Assembly: GCA_041398745.1 (NCBI GenBank)
Contig: JAWKUB010000004.1
Coordinates: 558,001 to 622,000 of the forward strand
DNA length: 64,000 nucleotides
DNA from: JACKHO01 sp041398745
Lineage (GTDB): Bacteria > Planctomycetota > Planctomycetia > Planctomycetales > Planctomycetaceae
Direction: 5' to 3'
A program made the translations under genes and the position numbers. Position 1 is the first letter of the stretch. Every line of letters starts with the position of its first letter. Of this stretch, positions 45,932 to 54,730 are shown piece by piece. The notes under the pieces are model-generated. The model was not told the origin of the DNA. It ran no database searches and saw only the letters and a list, made by a program, of their open reading frames with translations.

Positions 45932-47788
45932 ATGAAACGTACGTTCCCCCTCATTATTACGGCTGTCTCAGGCTTCATCCTGATTGCTGCGTTCTTCATT
46001 CCGTTTGCACAGACATTCGGTGAAATCGCGGCAATTTGGTTCGACCTTCTAGCCGCCATTGCGTTCATCCTGGGCGGGGGCAATCTGCTCAAGCAGCACC
46101 TGAAAAAGGTAAGCGATCGCAAGAAGGGCTGGGCGTTCTCCGTCATTGTGGTGGTCTCCTTTCTGGTCACATTGTTCTTCGGGCTGACAAAGTGGGGCAC
46201 GACTCCGCTGGGGAAAACCGAGTTCCTGGGAGAGTCGTTTGTTGAATATCCCATCGATGAGCTGCCCATCACTTCCATTCCGGGAACCATTCCACCACGC
46301 GGTGATGGGGAACCGCTCCCGGCATCGGTCCGTCGCCAGATTTCCCAAGACGGCGACAACATTGTCTTCCGAGGTTGGATGACAGAGTCACAACAGGAAG
46401 ACCTCTTCAAGTACCAGGACGACCTGAAGTGGCGGGCGACCGTTGAAACACTGCATGAAGCGTCGCAACCACCCAAGGAGCTGAAAGGGAGTTTGACGTA
46501 CCACTCCGATCAAGGTGCCCTCTCGTTCAAGGGAACAATGTCCCCTGAGCAGGAAGCGGTGTTCAGAAAGCTGCTGGGCGAGAAACCACGTGCTCTCGAT
46601 GCTGTTGACCAACTGGCCTCCGCTTCACGGGCGGAACATTCGATTGAGGTGCCCCTCATCCCTGCCGGATTCAAAGTCCCGCAGTCTCACCGGAGTCGCG
46701 TTTCACTCAGCGGTCAGACACTCACAACAGTAGGTCCAGTCGACACCGGTCTCCGAAATCAAATGAGTTCCGTTTGGACCAATCCCAAGCACTTGCGGGT
46801 GTACAGCCTCGAAGACGGGCAACAACTCCTGGCCGAAATTGAGCAGCGTGGTACCCCTCTCAGCGAAGATCAACGGAGCGAATTCAACAAGAAGCTGAAT
46901 TCACTCGTCGTGCCGGCGGAGGTGTTCATTATGCAACTCAACGCCGCAGGCGTTGCTCAGCCGACGGAAAAAACTTATCGGGAACTTTACAAGGAATATC
47001 AAGAGGGTGAGCGGTTCCTCGAACGCGAAATCCCGCCGACCGAACCCAACATCGAACTGAATGCAGCGCAAGAAGAACTGGCTGCCCGGTTTGTCAAAGA
47101 CTCATCCTACAGCGTCGAGCAATTTAAGACCGACTTGCAGAACGCGGGTCCCACGAATGCGTCGATTCTTGATCAGGTCGACAATTTCGTCCGTTCGCTC
47201 CCAGAGGAAGGAGACTTCCTCAAAGAGTTGTGTCTCATCCTCTCGACACGCAACGGTACGGTCCGACCCCATTCACTCACTTCGGAACAGCGCCAGTTTC
47301 TCACCCAGCAATACCGCATTGAGTACGCCTGGCGCAAAGCGATTGGTGAGTTGACCATCAAGGCCCACGTGACCAAATACCCCATGTCCGCCGGCTATGA
47401 GGAAAACGGCTCGCCTTTCTGGTGGCTGTACTTCTACGTCTTCCAACCGCTGCTGACCACGACATTCGCGGTCCTCGCTTTCTACGTTGCCTCCGCTGCC
47501 TTCCGAGCCTTCCGCGCGAAGAACATCGAAGCCACGCTGCTACTCGGGACGGCGTTCATCATCCTGCTGCGACCCACATTCCTCGGCGCGATTTACAACT
47601 GGGGTATTACCGCCGTTGGCCTGCAAAACTACCTCGGCCTCGACAGCCTGACGCTATTCATCATGGGCACCATGACCACCGCCGGCAATCGCGCCATCAT
47701 GATTGGCATCGCACTTGGAATCGCTTCGACGAGCCTCAAAGTCCTGCTCGGTATCGACCGCTCGTACCTGGGCTCAAGTGATGAGTAG
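45932..47788 (+). CDS. Multi-pass membrane protein of unknown function
   Basis: The 618-residue protein has three N-terminal membrane helices (about 5-25, 30-50, 65-88), a large soluble middle region (about 100-480) with helical stretches such as YRELYKEYQEGERFLEREIP, and four C-terminal helices (about 490-610). I do not recognise the family. The middle region is probably periplasmic given the positive charges before the first helix and between helices two and three. It is monocistronic and flanked by a palindromic repeat upstream. Confidence 0.75.
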   Translation: MKRTFPLIITAVSGFILIAAFFIPFAQTFGEIAAIWFDLLAAIAFILGGGNLLKQHLKKVSDRKKGWAFSVIVVVSFLVTLFFGLTKWGTTPLGKTEFLGESFVEYPIDELPITSIPGTIPPRGDGEPLPASVRRQISQDGDNIVFRGWMTESQQEDLFKYQDDLKWRATVETLHEASQPPKELKGSLTYHSDQGALSFKGTMSPEQEAVFRKLLGEKPRALDAVDQLASASRAEHSIEVPLIPAGFKVPQSHRSRVSLSGQTLTTVGPVDTGLRNQMSSVWTNPKHLRVYSLEDGQQLLAEIEQRGTPLSEDQRSEFNKKLNSLVVPAEVFIMQLNAAGVAQPTEKTYRELYKEYQEGERFLEREIPPTEPNIELNAAQEELAARFVKDSSYSVEQFKTDLQNAGPTNASILDQVDNFVRSLPEEGDFLKELCLILSTRNGTVRPHSLTSEQRQFLTQQYRIEYAWRKAIGELTIKAHVTKYPMSAGYEENGSPFWWLYFYVFQPLLTTTFAVLAFYVASAAFRAFRAKNIEATLLLGTAFIILLRPTFLGAIYNWGITAVGLQNYLGLDSLTLFIMGTMTTAGNRAIMIGIALGIASTSLKVLLGIDRSYLGSSDE

Positions 47789-47927
47789 TTGAGTGGGTGG
47801 TTGGTAGCAGTAAGTGGGTGGAATGTAGGCCGGACCGACCAACGGGAGTTCCGGCAACTTGCTCGCTGCCCAATTGATGCCAATTGAGAGCAGTTCCGCC
47901 ATTCAACGCCGTTCAGGGAGGGGGATC

Positions 47928-49304
47928 GTGAATCTTGAAGAAAGGGAGATAACGCCTGAAGAAGGGGCGAGAATGCGTTTGATGGCGCAGCTGGTACAAG
48001 CGGAAGACAAGGAGGGACTGCGAGCATATCTCATGCGTCACCCGGGATTCCTGAAGTGCGATCCAAATTCATGGGAATCTCAATGTCTTCTCACGTTGTT
48101 TAGCAGCGCAGTTGGGGATGGAGAACTATCCAAGGTCAGAATGCTGCATGAATTGGGAATGGACCTCAATCAGTCAGTCGCCTCAGCGCGGGGAGGCCCG
48201 ATGTGGAGAGCTGCTCGACGTGGGCACATGGAAACGGTCCACTGGATGTTGGACCATGGAGCTGAGCTTAACTCGTTCCGCGATGGAAGGGTTGTCTGTA
48301 GTTCATTGACGGCAGCGGCCCGCGGTGGCCATCTGGACTTGGTAAAATCCTTGGTGGCGCGGGGAGCAGACCTCACAGCGTCCGAGGATGGTGTCAACGC
48401 ATTGATGGAAGCGGAGTTCTACGGCCACCCAGAAGTTGCGGAATATCTCCGCTCAATTGGAATGACAGACGTACGGGCAACGACACCGCCAAATTATCCA
48501 GAGGCACATCATGTGCTCACAAAGAATATGGTGAACCGTGCTGGGACGCCCTCCGAGTGGACACTGGAAGTCTCAGGAGACCCAAACGTGACAATTCATC
48601 ATATCCCCGCCGACCCTCAGCGGGAGGACTATGTCGGCCAAATGCTGTTCACCATTGGACTGAGTGACCACCGCCTTCCAGATGGCGACGACGAGTTCCA
48701 CTGCACCGAGTTACGGATGCATCTTCCCCCGAATTGGCCACTCACACCTGAAGCATTGGCCGATCCCGAATGGAACTGGCCAGTGGAGTGGATGAAATCG
48801 CTTGTCGAGCAACTACGGAGTGCGACAAACCTTGAACTGCCTCCTGTATTTCTCAATGGGAATCCTCCTTTGCCTCTTGGACCGAACACCGACTTGTGTG
48901 GCTGGGTCGGGATGCAATCCGGTTCCAATCACTGTCAAATGCCTGATTACCGATGGATTTCATTACTCGATTTGACGCCAATTTATCGTGAAGAAGCGGA
49001 CGTAATTCGCGCCGAAGGTACGTCGCGGTTCGCACAGCGACTGGAAGCACGGAGAATCCCGCTTTGGATTGACCCCAACCGTCCAAATTTGAGCGAAGAC
49101 CCCGTTCCCGACGATTGCTGCCCGATGGAAGATGCCCGGTCAGAAGCGGAACCTCAGCCGGACGGTAAGACGAATCGAGCGGGAAAGCCGATCTTGCTGA
49201 CGCTTTTCAAGAAATTCGCTCCGAAGACGCTAATCCAATGGCTGCTGTACCTCATCGCCATCCTGCTCTTTCTGGCCGCAATCTTCCTCCCAGACGGCGA
49301 ATAA
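47928..49304 (+). CDS. Ankyrin-SUFU protein with C-terminal membrane anchor
   Basis: The 458-residue product most likely starts at GTG 47928 with a very strong AGGGAGGGGG upstream; open TTG 47859 and ATG 47877 precede it. Residues about 60-180 form three to four ankyrin repeats (AARRGHMETVHWMLDHGAEL, AARGGHLDLVKSLVARGADL). Residues about 190-390 match the bacterial suppressor-of-fused (SUFU) domain: FHCTELRMHLPPNW, LPLGPNTDLCGWV, and LDLTPIYREEADVIRAEG. A single membrane helix (LIQWLLYLIAILLFLAAIFL) ends the protein. SUFU domains in bacteria act as immunity proteins in polymorphic toxin systems; no toxin gene adjoins it. Confidence 0.82.
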   Translation: MNLEEREITPEEGARMRLMAQLVQAEDKEGLRAYLMRHPGFLKCDPNSWESQCLLTLFSSAVGDGELSKVRMLHELGMDLNQSVASARGGPMWRAARRGHMETVHWMLDHGAELNSFRDGRVVCSSLTAAARGGHLDLVKSLVARGADLTASEDGVNALMEAEFYGHPEVAEYLRSIGMTDVRATTPPNYPEAHHVLTKNMVNRAGTPSEWTLEVSGDPNVTIHHIPADPQREDYVGQMLFTIGLSDHRLPDGDDEFHCTELRMHLPPNWPLTPEALADPEWNWPVEWMKSLVEQLRSATNLELPPVFLNGNPPLPLGPNTDLCGWVGMQSGSNHCQMPDYRWISLLDLTPIYREEADVIRAEGTSRFAQRLEARRIPLWIDPNRPNLSEDPVPDDCCPMEDARSEAEPQPDGKTNRAGKPILLTLFKKFAPKTLIQWLLYLIAILLFLAAIFLPDGE

Positions 49305-49318
49305 CTCCAGGCACGCCA

Positions 49319-50389
49319 CTAACCGTCCAATGGCAATCCACACGCCTTCAGCAACGTGTCCTGTACCGTCAAATCATGCTCGACTGAAAAAGAATTCTCC
49401 TTTTCGCCTCGAATGATTTGGGCCATGTCGGCTGCATCTCCCACGTAGCGAGAATACTTGGGCAACGCAATGTCCTGCGTGCCGCGTTTGTATTCGCCGT
49501 GGGCTTCGTCCAGTGAAATACGGACAGAGGGATTATCAAGGGGTTGGATGTGGAAGGTCCCTTTCGATCCGCACACCGTCAGGTGCCGGCGACCAAATCC
49601 TTCTACTTCGAGTGCAGCAGATTTCACCGACGCAATTGCGTTGGGATAACTCAGAACCGCCAGCATGTTGTCGAGCAGATTGTCATCTTCTTTGCCGGAA
49701 TGTCGGGCGTACGAATCGACTTTCTCCGGTGCTCCGAGGACGCCGATGACGAGGTCCATAATGTGACACCCGAGTTCAAACATAATCCCACCGGGATACT
49801 CGGCCAATTGCCGGCGCGCTGACGGGGGCACGACCTTGCTCATGACCGTGTGTACTTCGAAAACCTCTCCCAGCCAGCCTTGCTTGAGAAACTCATGCAG
49901 CATGACCACGCCCGGGTTGTAGCGGTACATGTATCCCATTTGCACCATCAGGTTCTGCTTCGTGGCAGACTCCAGAATGCGTCGATACTGGGGCAGGGAA
50001 GACCCCGCCGGCTTGTCTAAGTGGACATGCTTTCCCGCTGCCACACACGTTTCGGCGACATTCAGCAAATCGCGAACTTCGGTTTCCACCAGCACGGCTT
50101 GCAGGCCGGGTGTGTTCAGGAGTTGTTCGGTTGTCATCCAGGGAACGTCAGCAAACGCGGACTGCGAAGCGGCCTGCTGCCGAAGTGTCTCGTTTGGTTC
50201 CACAATCCCGACGACTTCGTAATCTGGCGATGCGCGATAAACCGAGAGCTTTGTCGCATGGGCGTGCCCGACACCAATTTGGCCAACTTTGATGGGCGCA
50301 GCCTTGGCAGAATTGCCCTCACCCCAGGACTGTGCTGCCGACAAAACCGTCGCCGCAGCGACCTGACTTAAAAAGCGACGACGTTTCAT
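49319..50389 (-). CDS. Tat-exported Gfo/Idh/MocA-family oxidoreductase
   Basis: The 356-residue protein opens MKRRRFLSQVAAATVLSAAQ, a twin-arginine signal, followed by GQIGVGHAHATKLSVYRAS (Rossmann NAD site), HLDKPAGSSLPQYRRIL (the KP of the family) and GGIMFELGCHIMDLVIGVLG with the family's His/Asp region. Exported members with tightly bound cofactor are typical of planctomycetes. It ends convergently just after the ankyrin-SUFU gene (15 bases). The substrate is unknown. Confidence 0.92.
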   Translation of the reverse strand: MKRRRFLSQVAAATVLSAAQSWGEGNSAKAAPIKVGQIGVGHAHATKLSVYRASPDYEVVGIVEPNETLRQQAASQSAFADVPWMTTEQLLNTPGLQAVLVETEVRDLLNVAETCVAAGKHVHLDKPAGSSLPQYRRILESATKQNLMVQMGYMYRYNPGVVMLHEFLKQGWLGEVFEVHTVMSKVVPPSARRQLAEYPGGIMFELGCHIMDLVIGVLGAPEKVDSYARHSGKEDDNLLDNMLAVLSYPNAIASVKSAALEVEGFGRRHLTVCGSKGTFHIQPLDNPSVRISLDEAHGEYKRGTQDIALPKYSRYVGDAADMAQIIRGEKENSFSVEHDLTVQDTLLKACGLPLDG

Positions 50390-50404
50390 TGATTTTCAAT
50401 CCTT

Positions 50405-50453
50405 AGGAAAAGAACAAAGGCTGGGACGGCCGTTTGGACACATCCCAGCCTTT
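50405..50453 (-). terminator. Probable terminator after the DUF3500 gene
   Basis: A perfect 11-bp stem (50416-50426 with 50443-50453) with a 16-base loop is followed on the minus strand by GTTCTTTTCC. It lies 71 bases past the DUF3500 stop and before the start of the exported oxidoreductase. Confidence 0.7.
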
Positions 50454-50475
50454 CAGGTTAACTGTGGCTACAGTC

Positions 50476-50500
50476 CACAGACAAGAATGTCTGTGCTACC
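50476..50500 (-). repeat. 25-bp palindromic repeat, copy 8
   Basis: Copy with AAGA in the loop and one change in the flank (GCTACC), in the gap between DUF3500 and its terminator. Confidence 0.8.
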
Positions 50501-50523
50501 AGTCATGGTTTGGCATTGGCTTG

Positions 50524-51501
50524 CTACGCCTTTTTCACAGCACCAATGTTGATGTAAGCGTGCACGTGCGGTGCGCCACGGAAGTGCCAGACGAAGCCGG
50601 GGCCTTCCACACGCCAAATGTCCCAGACGCGGTCGCTATTGAGATCGCCTTGTTCGTAAAACGCCATGTGCAAACTGTCGACGCCGCCGTTCGCTTCGAG
50701 GATTTGCATCGCTTCGTCGATGTCTTCCTGGCGATATGGACCAAACAGTACGCCGAGCGTTTCTTTGACGAGGGCTTTCTGGTCATTTGCCAGTGAACCG
50801 ACGGCAATGCCGGGGAACTTTGCCTTGGCGCCCTGTAGAGCAACCTGTGCTTCGCCGGGGGCTTTTGTGAGCAGTGCCTGCTTCGCCTGATTGGCATCGA
50901 GGGCTTTGAAGACTTCGTTGGTCTGTTTGGTCTGGTAATGGTACAGGTTTTCGTTCGGGGCCGATTCACCGTGCCCGTAAACAATAGGACCACCGAATGC
51001 CGCGCCAGGAACGCTGTTACCATCGGCTCGCAGAGTCAGGTGGCGTCCCGTCAATTCCCATTCGAAATCTGAAGTACCTGGCTCACCAAAGACTGCCACG
51101 CTGTAGAAGTTGAGGCCGCCATCATCGTCTTCCATTTGCTTCAGCAATCGCTCGTAACCGTCTTCGCTGGAAACGTGCTTGACGATTTGATTGACCAGCG
51201 CCTGCTGTTCTTTGGTATAGAAATCATCGCCCACTGTTGGCTTTGTGATGTGCCAGTTGGCGTTAATCTTTTTCCGCAACTCGTGGTCAAACGGAAAACA
51301 AATCGTCTCGCGCTGTTTCTCTGAAAGGGTGCTGTAAAACTCGCCTACAACCGACTCCGCACTGCTTTTCGCAGATGGTGCCGCATAAAGCCCCGACTGA
51401 CCAATAAAGCCCGGTAACGCCCCAATGGCAGCTGCACCTCCAACCACTTGCAGAAAACGTCGTCGATCAGTCAGTGAAGATTTGAAGTCAGGGGAGGGCA
51501 T
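50524..51501 (-). CDS. Tat-exported DUF3500 protein
   Basis: The 325-residue product starts at ATG 51501. Its N terminus holds DRRRFLQVVGGAAAIGALPGF, a twin-arginine signal. The mature part matches DUF3500: FPFDHELRKKINANWHIT, YSVAVFGEPGTSDFEWELTGRHLTL, LNSDRVWDIWRVEGPGFVWHFRG and PHVHAYINIG. Function of the domain is unknown. Planctomycete copies commonly carry Tat signals. It is followed by its own terminator. Confidence 0.88.
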   Translation of the reverse strand: MPSPDFKSSLTDRRRFLQVVGGAAAIGALPGFIGQSGLYAAPSAKSSAESVVGEFYSTLSEKQRETICFPFDHELRKKINANWHITKPTVGDDFYTKEQQALVNQIVKHVSSEDGYERLLKQMEDDDGGLNFYSVAVFGEPGTSDFEWELTGRHLTLRADGNSVPGAAFGGPIVYGHGESAPNENLYHYQTKQTNEVFKALDANQAKQALLTKAPGEAQVALQGAKAKFPGIAVGSLANDQKALVKETLGVLFGPYRQEDIDEAMQILEANGGVDSLHMAFYEQGDLNSDRVWDIWRVEGPGFVWHFRGAPHVHAYINIGAVKKA

Positions 51502-51627
51502 GTTGAGGAATCCTCTAGGCTGGAGATGAAACTTGGCGATGCTTTCGAAGCACGGCCAATGTGATGGGCTCAATTATACATCAAGGGCAACGCATGCGAC
51601 ACTCCGGAGGCAACTTGTGCGGTTGCT

Positions 51628-52038
51628 TCAAATTGATTGTTCCGGCTTTTCTTCCGTCGGCGCCGGTTGCCCAAGAGCCAACCGAAATATCTCCGGTTGA
51701 CGAAGCCCCAAGGCAATCCAGGCGACAATTCCCAACACAATGGGAAACCAGAAGGCGTCATTGACGCGAATATGCGTTGCTACAGCTCCACCCAGATAGG
51801 CGGCGAGCAAAATCGCCCCTATGAAGGCTGTTCTGGGAATGAGAAACAAAATGGCGATGACGACTTCGACAATTCCGATCCGGAACATGACGTCTTCGGC
51901 CCACCCCATTTTTTCGAACATCTCGGCTTTCCCTTCCCAGTCTGTGAACTTGCCCATTGCACTGGCAACAATCAGGAAGGCGGCCAACAGAAGGCTGAGC
52001 ACCCATCCCGAAATCCGTTGTGTCTTTGATCCACTCAT
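51628..52038 (-). CDS. DoxX-family membrane protein
   Basis: The 136-residue protein starts at ATG 52038 and has four membrane helices: WVLSLLLAAFLIVASAMGKF, MFRIGIVEVVIAILFLIP, FIGAILLAAYLGGAVATHI and FPIVLGIVAWIALGL. The SAMGKF segment and the PxxxxxGAxLLxxYLGGAVATHxR segment are typical of DoxX-like proteins (DUF417/DoxX_2). Roles in redox or lipid processes are reported for relatives; none is established here. Confidence 0.85.
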   Translation of the reverse strand: MSGSKTQRISGWVLSLLLAAFLIVASAMGKFTDWEGKAEMFEKMGWAEDVMFRIGIVEVVIAILFLIPRTAFIGAILLAAYLGGAVATHIRVNDAFWFPIVLGIVAWIALGLRQPEIFRLALGQPAPTEEKPEQSI

Positions 52039-52301
52039 GTCATTGGTCCAATACCTGAATTTCAAACTTGTCACCCAGTGCCGGAAGATACTCGCGATCA
52101 TCCCATTCCGCGAGGATGCCACAAGGCAGTTTCCAAGTCTTTGATCTTGTTTCATCCTGTGGCGAGCTAGTCCCGCAGGAACGATCGGCGAAAGTTGCCG
52201 GTGCGGAGTCGGTTATCTCAGACGAGGCCCGATCTTTATATCGGACGAGACCGTATTCCATAAACTTCCCACTCTCCGCAAGGATGCAGGGAAGAGGGTA
52301 C

Positions 52302-53690
52302 ATGTTATCTCAAAACACGGTGGCACAGACATTCCCGTCTGTGAAATCTCGTTTCAGTCGGCTCATGCTCGCAACATGTTTTGTGACCATGTGTGTGGGC
52401 TGTCGCGTGCCGAAGGTTGGGGGCTTCATTCATCCGCCCGAGAAGGTCCTCGTCTACGACACCGTACAAGAACGGGAAATCGCCGGTCAGGATACTCCCG
52501 CAAAAGACAGCCTCGCATACGACTACCGCTGGCGCTATCGCGATTCACTGGCGGAGGCTGTGGCGGTTCAGCATTGGGATCAACAGACTGGTTCGGTATG
52601 GCAAGTCTTGTTCGCTACCAACCGCCAGCCGCAGGAAAATTCGACTGCGCAGCAGGTCGAATTCACCAATACGGTTGACGCACAGCCACACTTCGGCAGT
52701 TGTTCCGTCGCACTCTCCCACCAGGAACCGGAAATCGAAGAGCCGGACAATGTCGTGCTGGCCACCGCTCTGAGTGTTTTGCCGGGCGAGTGGCAGAAGG
52801 AAGTCAGCTACGACCAGTCCAAGTATGCAGCAGTGGACAACAAACAACTGCTCTCGTCCGACCTGTTCTTTGGTGAACTACGACAACAAGTCGCGCGTTC
52901 GCGGCAACAGGATGTGTTGGTGTTCGTGCATGGCTTCAATGTCGACTTCGACTCCGCAGCCATTCGCCTCGCCCAAATTGCGAAAGACCTGCCGTTCAAT
53001 GGAGCCATTGTCGCTTACTCCTGGCCCTCGCAGGGAGGCGTGGGATCATACAGCGCAGATGGTCAGGTGGTGCAGCAAAGCATTCCAGCCTTCAAACAGT
53101 TCCTCAGCGAACTGACAGAGCAACTTCCGGCCGACACGAGAATCAACATTGTCGTCCACAGCATGGGGAATCGACTGGTCCTCCGCACACTGGCTGAACT
53201 GGAAGAGTCCCCGCAACCACGTTTTGAGCACGTCGTCTTCTGTGCCCCCGATGTCGGGGTTGAAGAATTCAAAGAGAAAGCCCCACGAGCCATTAAGCAT
53301 TGCCGGCACGCCACACTGTACACGTGCATGAATGATGCTGCCCTCATTGCCTCAGCCAAAGTCAATCGCGAAGAGCGGGCGGGCGGTTCGCTGGTACCGA
53401 CCATTGTGCCCGGCATCGACACCGTCGAATGCGCGGTCATCGACACCAGCCTCATGGGACACTCCTATTACGGCAGCAACAAATTCATCCTGCGCGACCT
53501 GTTTGCCATCCTGAAGGAAGATCAGCCAGCTGACGAGCGAAAGTGGCTCAAACCCCACAAAGTTCCTTTCCACGGCATGCAATACATCTTCGGCGACTTC
53601 CCCGTCGACCTCCAATGGGTCTGGCACTACGACAACACCCAGTCCGACGTGCAACTTACCGATTACTTCGAAGCTGATACATCTGAATAG
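52302..53690 (+). CDS. DUF900-type alpha/beta hydrolase lipoprotein
   Basis: The 462-residue product is placed at ATG 52302 (AGAGGG upstream); the alternative ATG 52365 gives a shorter lipoprotein signal. The lipobox is VGC (LATCFVTMCVGC). The hydrolase domain matches DUF900: LVFVHGFNVDFDSAAIR (oxyanion region), IVVHSMGNRLVLRTL with the nucleophile Ser in HSMG, then VFCAPDVGVEEF, with the late His probably in MGHSYYGSN. It is probably an outer membrane-anchored esterase or lipase. A palindromic repeat lies inside its first 15 codons if the upstream start is used. Confidence 0.85.
   Translation: MLSQNTVAQTFPSVKSRFSRLMLATCFVTMCVGCRVPKVGGFIHPPEKVLVYDTVQEREIAGQDTPAKDSLAYDYRWRYRDSLAEAVAVQHWDQQTGSVWQVLFATNRQPQENSTAQQVEFTNTVDAQPHFGSCSVALSHQEPEIEEPDNVVLATALSVLPGEWQKEVSYDQSKYAAVDNKQLLSSDLFFGELRQQVARSRQQDVLVFVHGFNVDFDSAAIRLAQIAKDLPFNGAIVAYSWPSQGGVGSYSADGQVVQQSIPAFKQFLSELTEQLPADTRINIVVHSMGNRLVLRTLAELEESPQPRFEHVVFCAPDVGVEEFKEKAPRAIKHCRHATLYTCMNDAALIASAKVNREERAGGSLVPTIVPGIDTVECAVIDTSLMGHSYYGSNKFILRDLFAILKEDQPADERKWLKPHKVPFHGMQYIFGDFPVDLQWVWHYDNTQSDVQLTDYFEADTSE
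52319..52343 (+). repeat. 25-bp palindromic repeat, copy 9 (in an N-terminal reading frame)
   Basis: Copy with one C-for-T change in the loop. It falls within codons 6-14 of the hydrolase frame if ATG 52302 is the start, and in the leader if ATG 52365 is used. Confidence 0.85.
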
Positions 53691-53732
53691 CGCCGATGAA
53701 TTCACCCTCCCCACCGGGGAGGGTCGAGCGCA

Positions 53733-53769
53733 TGTTTAGACCGGGGACATGGGTAACAGATGTGCGAGG
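53733..53769 (-). repeat. 37-bp dispersed repeat, copy 2
   Basis: Inverted exact match of 9646-9682, followed by GGGAGGGG. It lies downstream of the hydrolase gene in the accessory junction. Confidence 0.85.
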
Positions 53770-53841
53770 GGAGGGGCGACCGCGCGTTGGACGCCGAACG
53801 AATTGAGAAGGCCACGCTGTGCACGACAACACCAACTACTC

Positions 53842-53866
53842 GGTGGCACAGACATTCCTGTCTGTG
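53842..53866 (+). repeat. 25-bp palindromic repeat, copy 10
   Basis: Intact copy of the hairpin (arms CACAGACA and TGTCTGTG), nine bases before the left arm of the 17-bp inverted repeat at 53876. Confidence 0.88.
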
Positions 53867-53875
53867 AATTCGAGC

Positions 53876-54016
53876 GGGTGGCGGGGGCGCCCAGTTGACA
53901 CGGGGTACGACAAAGCGATAACGAATCTTGTGGACCATTGATAAGGCGTGACGGTCTCAAGCCCCCGATGCGCCCCATCCGGGGGCTTCCGCTATCGCGG
54001 GGCGCCCCCGCCACCC
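53876..54016. mobile_element. Small element with 17-bp inverted repeats
   Basis: GGGTGGCGGGGGCGCCC at 53876-53892 is exactly inverted at 54000-54016, giving a 141-bp unit. Inside, 53959-53988 forms a second GC-rich hairpin. Its right edge is where the HlyD reading frame loses similarity to its family. A non-autonomous mobile element is inferred; no target duplication was found, and the low-complexity GC arms leave doubt. Confidence 0.5.
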
Positions 54017-54730
54017 TGTCGTGTCACCAAGTTCCAGCAGCGGTGTCCCTGGCTGAACGACAGCGGCACTCTCCTGCAATACACGCAGCACTCGACCATT
54101 AATGGGCGAGACGACATCAAAACGGACGGTCTCAGGAGAGGGATCATCACTTTGTGAAAACGTGAGGGCCGCCTGAGCTTGCTCCAGTTCGTACTTAGCA
54201 ATTTGCTCGCCAAACTTCGCAGAGGACACTCTCTCCGTCTGCGTGCGAAACACGTTGGTCGCCGTTTCCAACTGCTGTTTCGTCCCGCCACCACCTGCCA
54301 ACAGCTTCTCTGCCCGATCCATTTCCAGGCGCGCCAATTCCAGGTCGGCCTCAGCCTGACGAACTGCGGTCTCCGCCTTTTCAACAGCCGACTCGGCTGC
54401 TTTTACCAGAGCGTTGGTTGTTGCCAGTTGTCGTCGGTCGAGCAATGCGGGGTCAATCGGTTCAATGACTGCGAGAATTGTTTCTGCCAGTTGCACCTCA
54501 TTACCGACTCGCAAACCAATTCTTCGCAGCTTGCCGTTCAGCGGAGCGGACACCACATATCTGTCCCGCACGCGGGTTTTACCATCTTCGTCCACGGTGA
54601 CTTCCATGTGCCCGACAGTGACAGAAACCATGTCCACTGCAATGGGTGATGGCTGCAGCGCCATGACCACGGCAACGACGAGGCCAATCACAACGAGCAA
54701 CAACAGCAGCCGTCCAACGGTCAATTTCAC
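53957..54730 (-). pseudogene. HlyD/RND-type membrane fusion protein, C-terminally truncated
   Basis: The 257-residue frame has an N-terminal membrane anchor (GRLLLLLVVIGLVVAVVMAL), a biotinyl-lipoyl-like start (KTRVRDRYVVSAPLNGKLRRIGLRVGNEV), a coiled-coil hairpin (QLATTNALVKAAESAVEKAE through LEQAQAALTF) and the returning barrel strand (FDVVSPINGRVLRVL), up to LLELGDT. After this point the family's 120 or so further residues (beta-barrel and membrane-proximal domain) are absent; the frame reads into the inverted-repeat element and stops. Partner ABC or RND genes are missing. It is probably non-functional. Confidence 0.75.

Noticed and set aside
3767..53866. CRISPR-like reading of the 25-bp repeats
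   Set aside because: Copies are dispersed, not regularly spaced, occur in both orientations and have no cas genes nearby.
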